In this document: positions 1-9,150 of the stretch, in pieces | Position numbering within the stretch: the stretch's first letter is position 1 | Layout of the letters: each line of letters begins with the position of its first letter | From: an uncultured Oleiphilaceae bacterium | Lineage (GTDB): Bacteria; Pseudomonadota; Gammaproteobacteria; Pseudomonadales; Oleiphilaceae | Reading direction: 5' to 3' | DNA length: 64,000 nt | Assembly (NCBI GenBank): GCA_913060665.1 | Contig: CAJXUY010000010.1 | Span: 1 to 64,000 of the forward strand | Program-made: the position numbers and the translations under genes | Notes under the pieces: model-generated | The model's input: the letters and a program-made list of their open reading frames with translations, nothing else | Database searches by the model: none | Told to the model about the DNA's origin: nothing

Positions 1-294
1 CACTAATGGTGCCTTTATTGTAATACAGGTAATACTAGAATACTTTCACAGCCTCGCAGCGGAATCAAGGAGCCTGCCACACTGAAACCACCTATAACCC
101 ATCCCTGATTACAGTCGTACCTCCTTTCATCAAGGCTACAACTTATCATATGCACTTACACACCAAATCATGACAAAGATCACGGGGCGATACGCTAACA
201 TACGCCCCCAATTACGTTTTCAATCTCACCCACGTCCCTGTTATAATCCCCTTCAAAATTGAAAACGGATTTCAATTAATCAAGGAATACATGG
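1..294. other. Upstream region with dispersed repeat and weak promoter
   Basis: No gene is seen here. Positions 103-141 carry a short dispersed-repeat unit: CCCTGATT, a variable middle, then ATCAAGGCTACAA. The same two blocks recur at 39986-40018. A GGGGCG/CGCCCC inverted repeat lies near 184-209. TATAAT at 242-247 could be the -10 box for the lipoprotein gene at 295, but no clear -35 box is visible. AAGGA at 282-286 is that gene's ribosome binding site. Confidence 0.4.
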
Positions 295-1134
295 ATGAAT
301 ACCGCCCTAAAAACCGTAGTCTTACTATCAACAATAACCCTCGCCGCTTGCACATCCACCGAAGACAAAATAAATGATCTACTAAAACGTCATATGAATG
401 CGTTTGTGTTTGTAGAAGGTGGGTCGTTTATGATGGGAAATCCTGGTTTAGGTTGGGCTCTTGGGGCGGATTCTTACCCCGCTCACAAAGTCACGCTGGA
501 TAGTTTTTCTATTCAGAAGTATGAAGTGACTCAAGGGGATATGGATTTGTTTATGGAGGTGACGGGGTATGTGTCTACCTATAAGAACTATGATAGAAAA
601 AGAAATAAATACCCGAATCGATTTGTGAATGAATTACCAGCGGCAGTGACATGGGGTGATGCAAGGGCTTTCTGTCAATGGTTAGGCATGCTCAGCAAAC
701 AATCAATAGACTTACCCACTGAAGCACAGTGGGAGTATGCGGCACGATCTCGGGGACAAATGGTTCGCTTTGCCACTGATACAGGTGAAGCAGTAGAAGA
801 TATAAACATGGCTAAAGCAGCTAAAAGTATATTTGATCGTGATGCCCTACCCTTCCCTCCAGGTCATTTCCCGCCCAACCCTTTAGGCTTGTATGACATG
901 GCTGGAAATGCCGTTGAATGGGTTTATGATAATTACCAGCCCGACTATTACCAGCATTCTCCTGAACTCAACCCTAAAGGTCCTCCTAAAGGACATGTAC
1001 ACGATATTTTTGAGCAAAAAGTCGCGAGAGGAGGATCCTTTTATGACTATTGGGGGAATACTACCGTTAGCAAACTGAACATCCCAAGCGGCATCGCAGG
1101 CTTAGATACTGGCTTTCGATGCGCAATGGAATGA
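295..1134 (+). CDS. Lipoprotein with formylglycine-generating-enzyme (SUMF1) fold
   Basis: Residues 1-19 form a lipoprotein signal with lipobox LAAC (Cys19). Thr follows the Cys, which suggests the outer membrane. The rest is one FGE-sulfatase domain with GGSFMMGN, LPTEAQWEYAAR, GNAVEWV, RGGSFYD and a final GFRCA. True FGEs carry catalytic cysteines just after RGGS; none is present here, so sulfatase maturation is unlikely and a binding role is more plausible. The stop is 8 bp from the stop of the convergent T6SS effector gene, so a role as immunity or accessory protein for that effector is inferred. The start is supported by AAGGA about 8 nt upstream. The fold is certain; the function is not. 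Confidence 0.8.
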   Translation: MNTALKTVVLLSTITLAACTSTEDKINDLLKRHMNAFVFVEGGSFMMGNPGLGWALGADSYPAHKVTLDSFSIQKYEVTQGDMDLFMEVTGYVSTYKNYDRKRNKYPNRFVNELPAAVTWGDARAFCQWLGMLSKQSIDLPTEAQWEYAARSRGQMVRFATDTGEAVEDINMAKAAKSIFDRDALPFPPGHFPPNPLGLYDMAGNAVEWVYDNYQPDYYQHSPELNPKGPPKGHVHDIFEQKVARGGSFYDYWGNTTVSKLNIPSGIAGLDTGFRCAME

Positions 1135-1142
1135 TTCCTCTG

Positions 1143-3683
1143 TTACTCAAGCTCTAAATAAAGCTCACCTGAGTGAGCTTTAAGCCACTCGCGAGCTTTA
1201 ATTTTTTGCTTTGACTGATAAAGCAATTGATCAAACAATCTTCTAAAATTACCAATTAAAGTGGTTGAACCTCCTTTTTCACCCTCCATACCCATTAAGC
1301 GTAACACTTCTATAAATTCACGTTCTGACTTCATGCTCTCTAAAATATTTATACACGCGACTGCTTGAAGCTCATCATCGTCGAAACTATAACTAAATGG
1401 GTTAAATACATATGTTTCACAGATTCTATTAAGTATGCGAGCTTTTGCTTCAGGACTAGCTAAAGCGACTCTATCAGGTTTTACTAAAATTTTGCGGCAT
1501 TCATTTTTAACTAAATGCTGATCACTAGACATCTCATCCATTTTCTCTGTAATTTTTTGATAAGACATATTTACTACAAACTCAAGCGATTTATCTAAAT
1601 TTAGATACAGCTCCATAATCTTAGAAATCATGTCAAAAGCAGTCTCAGAAACCCATTCCAAAAACCGAAAATCCGACTGTTCCAGCGCCTGCCGAACAAA
1701 CTGAATCAACTCAATGACCTGATCAACTTTTAATTCAGCCGCTACCCCCCCTGCCCCACCAGGACCACACACTAGCTGACCACTTAAATGAACAAAAAAC
1801 TTACCTCGGGAATAACCTACATTAAAATCCAACCCGAACCCTACGCCAAATGCGACGGATACACTGGGCGATATTTTTACCAACTCATTAAAGCTAGCGA
1901 GTGTTGGTTGAGTCACTCGACCTGCATTAACTCTATTTTGGTTTACCGGTTTCGCCCACTCGACTTTTAGGCCTGCTTCATTTTTTAACATACCGCCGGC
2001 AAACACGTTGCCGTTCATATCGCCACCCACATTGAGTTCACCTGGTTTGGTATCAACACGTATTTTGGTCGATAGCATGGCACAGGCGCCCACCGAGCCC
2101 TGAATAGTTAACTCAAATGAGGTTCTGAAGACACCACAATGAAGCTCTTTTAGCTCGCCGCTATCCCCCTGGTAACTGAGTTTAAGCCCGTGCCCTGCTT
2201 CACTGGGCAGGTGTAACGTCGATTTGGCGCTTGCTTTTAACAGGCTGAATTCAGCACTGGTTGCTCCCCCTAAGTGAATCCTTCCCTTTTTAGGGTCATA
2301 TTCTCCCGCGAATTGGGCACCTGCGGAGAATCTCATCAACTGTGCCTCTGCCCTGGTGGTCAACTGTTTATCTTCGGGCACGGCATCGCCATTTAGACTG
2401 ACTTTAAATAGTTCTTTATTGAGTTGATTGAAGAAGTTGTCTTCTTTACTTTGCCACGATGAAAACACTAATTTACCGCTGACGTTTTCTTTTAGACCTT
2501 TAGCGGCTTGCTGGGCGGCGCCTTCTAGCCCTGCTCGCGTTAATGTGAGGGATCGCTTTACGTCGCTGATCGATATTTTTTGCCAATTCTTTTTGAACTG
2601 ATCAAGCGAGTCTCTCCGAATGTAGCTAAACCCTTGGGAGCCGGTGCGCTTTATTTCAATTAGTTGGTGAGCGTATCGCAAATTAGGCATTTGGAACGCG
2701 GCCTCTACAGGCACTCGATCTTTCATCGTGCGATAAAAAGCATGCTTCTTTTGTTGCAAGCTTTTCTTGCTAGCATGTAGCTTGTTTTGGCTGTTTTCAT
2801 AACCGGCCAATTCATCGACCGCTTTCTGGTAAATCAGATGCTTATTAGTCGCCCCGTGAATAAACTTGAGAAGCCTCAAACCTATCATTTGTGAGGCGTT
2901 GCTATCGATATGGTTTTCTATCTTGAGTGTCTGAATTTCAATGTCAGTGAGGCTTTTTAGTTCAGCAGGCGACACATAGTTGGCCATCCCCGTTTCGTCG
3001 CTGAGGGCTTTAGCCTGTTCTTTTAGTCGTTTTATTTCTTCATCACGTTCAGGTGGTGTTTTTTGCTGTGCAAACCTATACGCAACCTCACTTTCGACCG
3101 CTTCTTGAAGCTTGCTAATTCTGCCTTGCTCGTCTTCTAGTTTTTTTTGCTTTTGCTTGGCGGTTTCTTCTAAATTATCGAGGTTCGCCCCTAAATCAAG
3201 GTGCGTTTGCTGCAACGTGGCTAAGTAGCGCATATAGAAACCCCGAGTCTCTGGCGCTAAAAGTCCGTGCTGCAGCTCTTTTTCGATAATATGAATATCA
3301 CTGCGAACCCGTTTGTATCGGTTAAGCTGTCGTTCGTAGCGCTGATTAGCTAATTTATATTGTGCGGTATAACGCGCTAACGGCGTAACCCCCGCAGAAG
3401 GAGCTAAGGGCGGGATTAGTTTTTCTTCTTTGAGCGACGCCCAGATCTTCTTTTTAGCCTCTATGATTGTTTCATTCGATTGTGAATAGGCATCCAACAA
3501 ATTTTTAATAGGGGCTGAAACAAAGTCTTCTTCGCCCTTTAGCTCTTTGATTTGGTCTTTGGTAAGACAATAGACCTGCGCGTTGTCTCCCGTCACATGA
3601 ATTAAATCAGTCCACTCAGTTTCGCAGGCTGCTGGCGCGATTCCCGTCGTGGTGTTTGGGCTTTCTTTACAAATAGTAGTCAT
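1143..3683 (-). CDS. Candidate T6SS cargo effector, unrecognised family
   Basis: This 846-residue protein is the third gene of a vgrG-DUF4123-cargo module, the usual position of a T6SS effector. No catalytic motif or named toxin domain was recognised. The N-terminal half (about residues 60-330) is charged and rich in heptad-like Lys/Glu/Leu segments, probably coiled coil. A Gly-rich stretch near residues 640-690 (GVGFGLDFNVGYS, CGPGGAGG) precedes a helical, partly hydrophobic C-terminal region. No signal peptide is present, as expected for VgrG-delivered cargo. AAGGA lies about 8 nt before the ATG. A 109-bp gap with repeated GCGCCGCTG separates it from the chaperone gene. Effector status is inferred from context. 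Confidence 0.6.
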   Translation of the reverse strand: MTTICKESPNTTTGIAPAACETEWTDLIHVTGDNAQVYCLTKDQIKELKGEEDFVSAPIKNLLDAYSQSNETIIEAKKKIWASLKEEKLIPPLAPSAGVTPLARYTAQYKLANQRYERQLNRYKRVRSDIHIIEKELQHGLLAPETRGFYMRYLATLQQTHLDLGANLDNLEETAKQKQKKLEDEQGRISKLQEAVESEVAYRFAQQKTPPERDEEIKRLKEQAKALSDETGMANYVSPAELKSLTDIEIQTLKIENHIDSNASQMIGLRLLKFIHGATNKHLIYQKAVDELAGYENSQNKLHASKKSLQQKKHAFYRTMKDRVPVEAAFQMPNLRYAHQLIEIKRTGSQGFSYIRRDSLDQFKKNWQKISISDVKRSLTLTRAGLEGAAQQAAKGLKENVSGKLVFSSWQSKEDNFFNQLNKELFKVSLNGDAVPEDKQLTTRAEAQLMRFSAGAQFAGEYDPKKGRIHLGGATSAEFSLLKASAKSTLHLPSEAGHGLKLSYQGDSGELKELHCGVFRTSFELTIQGSVGACAMLSTKIRVDTKPGELNVGGDMNGNVFAGGMLKNEAGLKVEWAKPVNQNRVNAGRVTQPTLASFNELVKISPSVSVAFGVGFGLDFNVGYSRGKFFVHLSGQLVCGPGGAGGVAAELKVDQVIELIQFVRQALEQSDFRFLEWVSETAFDMISKIMELYLNLDKSLEFVVNMSYQKITEKMDEMSSDQHLVKNECRKILVKPDRVALASPEAKARILNRICETYVFNPFSYSFDDDELQAVACINILESMKSEREFIEVLRLMGMEGEKGGSTTLIGNFRRLFDQLLYQSKQKIKAREWLKAHSGELYLELE

Positions 3684-3792
3684 TTAGCATCCTTGCTGAG
3701 TGATCAATGTTGTTGGGTAATATGCGGCGGTGCGCCTGTGATTAAGCTGCGCCGCTGGTTGAGTTGCGCCGCTGACTTACCTTCGCCGCAAC

Positions 3793-4374
3793 TTAACTCA
3801 CCTTAAGTGTTGCGCTTATCCATTCAGGTTTAAATACCACGCCTGCAGACGGCGAACTCTGCGGCTCTTTTTGAGGCACTGACATTTGTTTCCAAAGGCC
3901 CTGCGCTGCATCAAACCAAGTGATACGTTCAACCCCATGGTAAAGTTTTGCGCTCTCTTCCGACGTCAATTCAGGTGTTAACTTAGAAAGAGATGCCGGA
4001 TCATAGAAACGATAGTGGAGGTATTGACCCTCTTCGGTGGTGATCCAGAGTAAGCGGCTCAAATGAGCGCCCAAAACATCAACCGCTTGATAAGAGCGCA
4101 ACCAAATGGCCACGCCTTGAGGGCCTAACTCATGCTCAAACTGGTAAGTGATATCGGAATCAGCAGGCACCCGAACCAAACAAGGACTAAGATCGATAAC
4201 ATCGTTATATCGTGTATTTTTATACAGCGGATACCATTCAGGGTTTTCAATATTTTGGTAAACCCAATTCAACACTGGCTCCATTTTAACGCCATCAATG
4301 AGCAGGTAATCAAATGCATCTGTTGGCGATAAACCCAGACCCGTCAATTGATGGTGACTTATTAATGCAGACAT
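3793..4374 (-). CDS. DUF4123 T6SS effector chaperone (Tap-1/TEC type)
   Basis: This 193-residue protein matches the DUF4123 pattern: an early DYLLIDG, a WYPLY segment, LSPCLVRV, then LGAHLSRLLWI and the family signature YRFYDPASL. DUF4123 proteins are adaptors that load a specific effector onto its cognate VgrG; they act in the cytoplasm. It lies 17 bp downstream of vgrG and upstream of the large cargo gene, in the order typical for this class. AGGGGG just before the ATG is a strong ribosome binding site. It probably pairs the VgrG here with the effector encoded at 1143-3683. Confidence 0.88.
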   Translation of the reverse strand: MSALISHHQLTGLGLSPTDAFDYLLIDGVKMEPVLNWVYQNIENPEWYPLYKNTRYNDVIDLSPCLVRVPADSDITYQFEHELGPQGVAIWLRSYQAVDVLGAHLSRLLWITTEEGQYLHYRFYDPASLSKLTPELTSEESAKLYHGVERITWFDAAQGLWKQMSVPQKEPQSSPSAGVVFKPEWISATLKVS

Positions 4375-4391
4375 AATCTGACCCCCTTATT

Positions 4392-6533
4392 TCAAATACA
4401 CGTACAGGTCTTTTTAGCGCACTGTCCACTTTCATCTCGCAAGCACTCGTCCGACAGTAATTGCTCGTTGGTCACCAACCCTTTTAGGTGAACCCGTTTG
4501 TTAATGGTCGCAGAGTTAGCGTCCGTAAACGCCAGTTCGCCTAACCTATGAGGCTTTTCTGCGGTTTTAACTTCAGCATTTTTACCTGTTCCTTCCCTAA
4601 CCACTTCAATTGCGCGGCTAGGGGCCTTAGGCGACGCGTCGCTGGCTGAAACTGCGCTACCACCGCCATTCAAATTAATCGTAGCGCCTTGTATCTGAAC
4701 ACCTGCGGGGCTTAACTTAATAAAGGCGCCGCCTGCCTGAATAGTCAGCTCAACACCTGCATCCAATATCACTCTGCTGCCAGATTTGATATGTACATCC
4801 CCTCCTGCCTCCTGCTTAATATCACCTGCTACTTTTTCCTGCCTGTCGCCACTCACATTGACATGATGACCTGCCTCGGTCTGCACTTTAATATCACCCG
4901 TTACACGCTGGTTAAGCTCGCCTTTAATTTGCTCAAACTGAGCTTTCTCCACGATCGAATGGCTATTGCCTCCTACATGAGTTTTATGGTCTTGGAGGAT
5001 TTTTATATCGAAGTCTTTTTCAGCCTGAACAAAAATTTGCTCATGCCCTTTTTTATCTTCAATTCTAAGCTCGTTAAACCCGCCAGAAGGGACACTTTGA
5101 CTTTTAAATGCTGTGCGGGTTTTGTGGTCTGGTAGTTTATAAGGTGGTTTGTGCAGCCCATGATAGACACACCCCGTGACTAATGGGGTATCTGGATTAC
5201 CATCGACAAATTCCACTATGACTTCTTGGCCCACTCTCGGCAGGTTGATGGCTCCCCACTGGTTACTCGCCCATGACTGTGATACCCGCAACCAACAAGA
5301 GCTTTTATTTTCTCTCTCCCAATGAAAATTGACTTTAATGCGGCCTAACTCATCGGTATAAATCGTTTCGCCTGGTGCACCATAAACAACAGCGGTTTGA
5401 GCGCCACTAATGACAGGTCTTTTATGTTGCCGAGGAGAACGATACTCCATGATTGAAGGAATACACGAAACAGTAGATTGAAAACGATATGCACCACTCC
5501 CCGACTGCTCTTCCAGCACTTGCGGCTGATCACCGCTTTGTTTAATAGCAAGAATCAAAAAGTCTGCATTAAAGTCATTCCGCGGATGCTGAGTAAGCGT
5601 GAATACGGCACCGCTACTAAAAAAACAAACAGCGCCCTTTGCCTCTACCTTGCAGCTTTCGATTTTGTCTCTCGCCAACGCCATATGTGACAAACGCTCT
5701 CCCTCTTCTGATTTTTTATAGCCGCCTCGAAAGCTATAATGTTCTAATTTGGGCTCCGCTCCATTTTGTACAGACGACTCTAATGAGCGGTTAGGTTTTT
5801 CATAGTTATAGTCATTAAAGGTAATTTGGTCATGACTCACCTGCTGATTCCAAACCAGCGTATGAAGTACGGCCTCACCCCCCGTCTGACCACTATTACC
5901 TTGGAATTTTATTTCTCGTTTCGGTGTTAGTGGCCGAAATGCAGAAGGGCTATCCGCCATCACCATCACAGACTGTCGATCACTCAGCTCAAAGTGAAAG
6001 TGGATGCCCTCTTCTTCCAAAAGGCGAGCGACAAAGTTCCATTCGTGCTCATCATACTGCACGCAATACTCTCGCTGAGAGTAGCGACCTTGCAGCTCGA
6101 AGCGGTAGCTCTGGCTATCAAACCCTGCATCAGCAAACACCTGATTTACAATGGATGGAACGTCTTGATCTTGAAATATTCGAAAACCATGTCGATGCTG
6201 AAGCCATTTAAACTGAGGCACTAGCTTAAAGGTATAAAATGAAAAACGACGCTGAATTGACCCTTGGGTTAGCGCATAAATCGCCCCCATAATCGTGCGA
6301 CTCTGGCCTTTTTCGTCTTTAATCTGGAAGGTCGCCTGACGGCCAATCACATCATTTAAGGATAATGACGTATTTTCACAGGCAATTTCGATGGAGTATT
6401 CATAAAGCGATGAAATCGCTTCGTGGCCGTCAAAGTGAACAACACGCAGCAGGTCATTAATACCCGCGACAGAGAACATTAAACGAGCATCCCAGTGCTG
6501 CTGATTCAGCACCGAAGGCGTGAGGTATGACAT
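4392..6533 (-). CDS. vgrG: T6SS spike protein VgrG
   Basis: The protein has the full VgrG layout. A gp27-like N-terminal part includes WNFVARLLEEEGIHFHFE. A gp5-like OB-fold follows, with DELGRIKVNFHWER and WGAINLPRVGQEVIVEF. Then comes a DUF2345-type repeat region with HVNVSGDRQEKVAGD and INLNGGG. The ORF is open 56 codons further upstream, but the ATG at 6533 has AAGGA about 8 nt before it and begins at the normal VgrG N terminus, giving 713 residues. The C terminus ends in a short tail with four cysteines in the last two dozen residues (DECLRD, KKTCTCI), possibly a cargo docking site. No structural T6SS genes are nearby, so this is an orphan vgrG. Confidence 0.93.
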   Translation of the reverse strand: MSYLTPSVLNQQHWDARLMFSVAGINDLLRVVHFDGHEAISSLYEYSIEIACENTSLSLNDVIGRQATFQIKDEKGQSRTIMGAIYALTQGSIQRRFSFYTFKLVPQFKWLQHRHGFRIFQDQDVPSIVNQVFADAGFDSQSYRFELQGRYSQREYCVQYDEHEWNFVARLLEEEGIHFHFELSDRQSVMVMADSPSAFRPLTPKREIKFQGNSGQTGGEAVLHTLVWNQQVSHDQITFNDYNYEKPNRSLESSVQNGAEPKLEHYSFRGGYKKSEEGERLSHMALARDKIESCKVEAKGAVCFFSSGAVFTLTQHPRNDFNADFLILAIKQSGDQPQVLEEQSGSGAYRFQSTVSCIPSIMEYRSPRQHKRPVISGAQTAVVYGAPGETIYTDELGRIKVNFHWERENKSSCWLRVSQSWASNQWGAINLPRVGQEVIVEFVDGNPDTPLVTGCVYHGLHKPPYKLPDHKTRTAFKSQSVPSGGFNELRIEDKKGHEQIFVQAEKDFDIKILQDHKTHVGGNSHSIVEKAQFEQIKGELNQRVTGDIKVQTEAGHHVNVSGDRQEKVAGDIKQEAGGDVHIKSGSRVILDAGVELTIQAGGAFIKLSPAGVQIQGATINLNGGGSAVSASDASPKAPSRAIEVVREGTGKNAEVKTAEKPHRLGELAFTDANSATINKRVHLKGLVTNEQLLSDECLRDESGQCAKKTCTCI

Positions 6534-6746
6534 ATTACTCTTCCTTGAGTCAGAGGGTTTAACGCCCCTTTCAATTAAAATCCAATGCGTTAACACGCTG
6601 AGGTAATGCGTGCTACGACTGAGAGCCATTCTTCCTGAATAGCGAGGGAAGATTATAGAACATAACAACCCTGAAAGTAACTGACAGCTTCGCCAAATCA
6701 TGCCTTTTCGAGATGCCTTAAATCACTGAAACGTGACAAATCACTC

Positions 6747-6794
6747 ATCACACAATATCTATATCAAAAATAGTTGATATAGATATTGTGTGAT
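6747..6794. promoter_or_regulatory. Perfect 21-bp-arm palindrome, likely SahR operator
   Basis: The left arm (6747-6767) and right arm (6774-6794) are perfect reverse complements of 21 bp, with a 6-nt centre AAATAG. The core reads ATATCAA and TTGATAT. It lies 27 bp before the ATG of the ArsR-type regulator gene, and vgrG diverges to the left. ArsR-family dimers bind such palindromes. The position suggests autoregulation and control of the SAM-cycle genes that follow. Binding by SahR is inferred. Confidence 0.75.
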
Positions 6795-6821
6795 TCAAAA
6801 TCCACTGATAGACTGCCTGAC

Positions 6822-7853
6822 ATGTTAAATAACCTTATTTCCATCCCACCAGAGACCGCCGGCAACACCGCAGAGCATTCAAGCCCTGCAGGCGCGCAGT
6901 GTCTGTCATCTATAGCACCTATATTGAAAGCAAGCGGTGACCCGCTACGGCTGGAGATTTTACGTGTTTTACAACGAGATACGTTTGGGGTAATGGAACT
7001 GTGCAACATCTTCGATAGCCGCCAATCAGGTATGAGCCATCACTTAAAGGTGTTACTCAAAGCAGGTCTTGTTGAAACTCAGCGTGAAGGCAATTCAATA
7101 TTTTATCGTCGCCCTATTAAACAAGATGATGGAATCAACGATGAATTAATCCATTCACTGTTCGGGATTATAGATCAAACAGAGATATCGCCTTCTACAG
7201 CAGAGAGCATTAACGTCATTAAAGAACAGCGAGCAGATCAGTCCCAAGCATTCTTTTCTCGTTATGCTGACAAATTCAAAGAGCAACAAGAACTTATCGC
7301 GCTGTTTGAACAATATGCAGTGCCAGTGGTTGATTTAATAAAGGCCCATGAGTTTTCAGGAACTGCAACCGCAATGGAAATCGGCCCGGGTGAAGGTGCA
7401 TTTTTAAATGAACTATCAACGCGCTTTAATACCGTTTACGCCCTCGATAATTCGGAAGGCATGCTTAACAAAGCAAAGGCCCATGCAGAGGAAAACAACC
7501 TAGCAAATATTAAGTTTATACTAGGTGAAAGCGGCAAAGCACTACAACAAAATATAACGGTAGATGCCATCGTACTCAATATGGTGTTGCATCATATTCC
7601 AAGCCCCGCCGACATATTTACCGACTGCGCCCAGTTACTAAATGACGACGGTATTATGCTCATAAGCGACCTTAGCCACCACGATCAAAACTGGGTAAAA
7701 GAGAACTGCGGTGATCTTTGGTTGGGTTTTGAAAATGAAGAGCTGTCGCGATGGGCAAAAAAGTCAGGATTAGACGAAGGCGAAAGCTTATATATAGGTC
7801 TTCGTAATGGATTTCAGATTCAAGTAAGAGAATTTATTAAACGTCGATTTTAA
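6822..7853 (+). CDS. sahR: ArsR-family regulator fused to SAM methyltransferase domain, SahR type
   Basis: Residues about 35-110 form an ArsR winged helix (GDPLRLEILRVLQRD, MSHHLKVLLKAGLVE, GNSIFYR). Residues about 180-300 form a class I methyltransferase fold with motif I MEIGPGEGAFL and ALDNSEGML. Regulators of this build next to metK and ahcY are known as SahR, which senses S-adenosylhomocysteine through the methyltransferase-like domain. This protein heads the SAM-cycle genes metK-ahcY-metF on the same strand, 67 bp before metK. The start chosen is ATG 6822. TTG 6786, 12 codons earlier, lies inside the operator and is less likely, although neither start has a strong ribosome binding site. 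Confidence 0.82.
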   Translation: MLNNLISIPPETAGNTAEHSSPAGAQCLSSIAPILKASGDPLRLEILRVLQRDTFGVMELCNIFDSRQSGMSHHLKVLLKAGLVETQREGNSIFYRRPIKQDDGINDELIHSLFGIIDQTEISPSTAESINVIKEQRADQSQAFFSRYADKFKEQQELIALFEQYAVPVVDLIKAHEFSGTATAMEIGPGEGAFLNELSTRFNTVYALDNSEGMLNKAKAHAEENNLANIKFILGESGKALQQNITVDAIVLNMVLHHIPSPADIFTDCAQLLNDDGIMLISDLSHHDQNWVKENCGDLWLGFENEELSRWAKKSGLDEGESLYIGLRNGFQIQVREFIKRRF

Positions 7854-7920
7854 TACATAGCCAGATTTATAACCCTAAACATAATTGTTAGAACCACATT
7901 ATTAACGTAAGGAAAAAACA

Positions 7921-9081
7921 ATGAGCGAATATTCTTTATTTACCTCAGAATCTGTTTCTGAAGGCCACCCAGATAAAATGGCAGATCAGATTTCTGATGC
8001 CATTGTTGATGCGATCATCGCGGAAGACAAACACTCGCGAATTGCTGTAGAAACCATGGTTAAAACTGGTATGGCGGTTATCGCCGGTGAAGTGCGCACC
8101 AACACGTACATTGATCTAGAAGACTTGGTTCGTGACGTTATTTTGGATATTGGCTACAACAGCTCTGAGGTAGGCTTTGACGGTGCCTCTTGCGCTGTAC
8201 TTAACGCCATAGGTAAGCAATCTTCAGATATCGCCATGGGCGTTGACGAAGCGAGCGATAAAGATCTGGGTGCGGGCGACCAAGGGTTGATGTTTGGTTA
8301 TGCCACCAACGAAACCGAAGTATTAATGCCGGCGCCTATTTTCTACTCTCATCGACTAGTTGAACGCCAGGCTCAGCTTCGTAAGAAAGGTGTATTGCCT
8401 TGGTTACGCCCTGATGCTAAAAGCCAGGTAACCTTGCGTTATGAAAACGGAAAGCCTGTAGCAATTGATGCCGTTGTACTTTCAACCCAACACGACGAAG
8501 GCATCTCTTTAGGTGATTTGCGTGAAGCAGTGCTTGAAGAAGTCGTTAAGCCAGTCCTTCCATCTGAATGGCTACACAGCGATACGCTTTTCCATATTAA
8601 CCCAACCGGTAACTTTGTAATCGGTGGACCTGTAGGTGATTGCGGTTTAACGGGTCGTAAGATCATCGTTGATACCTACGGCGGCATGGCTCGTCACGGT
8701 GGTGGCGCATTCTCAGGAAAAGACCCATCAAAAGTTGACCGTTCAGCTGCATACGCAGGTCGTTATGTTGCGAAGAATATTGTGGCTGCTGGCTTAGCTG
8801 ACCGTTGTGAAATTCAGGTTTCTTACGCTATTGGGGTTGCAGAACCTACATCAATTGCGATCAATACGTTTGGCACTAACAAAATTGAAGAATCAAAAAT
8901 CGAAAGTTTAGTGCGTGAGCATTTTGACCTACGTCCACAAGGCATCATCGATATGCTAGATCTTCGTCGCCCAATCTACCGTGCTACTGCAGCATACGGA
9001 CACTTTGGTCGTACTGAGCCAGAATTTACTTGGGAACACACAGACAAGGCCGCGGCACTAAAAACGGCTGCGGGTTTATAA
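7921..9081 (+). CDS. metK: S-adenosylmethionine synthetase
   Basis: MetK makes S-adenosylmethionine from methionine and ATP in the cytosol. The 386 residues match the family length. Family motifs are intact: [20 protein letters not shown] at the N terminus, [12 protein letters not shown] in the middle, and the Gly-rich loop [26 protein letters not shown] lies just before the ATG. The gene is followed by ahcY and metF, which recycle the SAM by-product S-adenosylhomocysteine, and is preceded by the likely SAH-sensing regulator gene. The four genes therefore form one functional unit. Confidence 0.98.
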   Translation: MSEYSLFTSESVSEGHPDKMADQISDAIVDAIIAEDKHSRIAVETMVKTGMAVIAGEVRTNTYIDLEDLVRDVILDIGYNSSEVGFDGASCAVLNAIGKQSSDIAMGVDEASDKDLGAGDQGLMFGYATNETEVLMPAPIFYSHRLVERQAQLRKKGVLPWLRPDAKSQVTLRYENGKPVAIDAVVLSTQHDEGISLGDLREAVLEEVVKPVLPSEWLHSDTLFHINPTGNFVIGGPVGDCGLTGRKIIVDTYGGMARHGGGAFSGKDPSKVDRSAAYAGRYVAKNIVAAGLADRCEIQVSYAIGVAEPTSIAINTFGTNKIEESKIESLVREHFDLRPQGIIDMLDLRRPIYRATAAYGHFGRTEPEFTWEHTDKAAALKTAAGL

Positions 9082-9104
9082 GCACTACCCAAAAAAACAA
9101 TGGA

Positions 9105-9122
9105 TCCCCGCCTTCGCGGGGA
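9105..9122. repeat. REP-like hairpin
   Basis: TCCCCGC and GCGGGGA form a perfect 7-bp stem around a CTTC loop between metK and ahcY, followed by TGAC. Similar GCGGGA-TGAC-type elements lie at 10575-10590 and 58898-58958. Its place inside an operon suggests a REP-type intergenic element that may tune transcript stability. Confidence 0.6.
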
Positions 9123-9150
9123 TGACAAAGAACATTTAGGAAGCATTACA

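Noticed and set aside
6534-6701. N-terminal extension of the vgrG frame by 56 codons
   Set aside because: The extension does not look like VgrG and the ATG at 6533 has a good ribosome binding site and the normal VgrG start.
7854-7920. SAM riboswitch before metK
   Set aside because: The gap is only 67 bp and shows no conserved riboswitch core; the SahR-type palindrome gives a better explanation.
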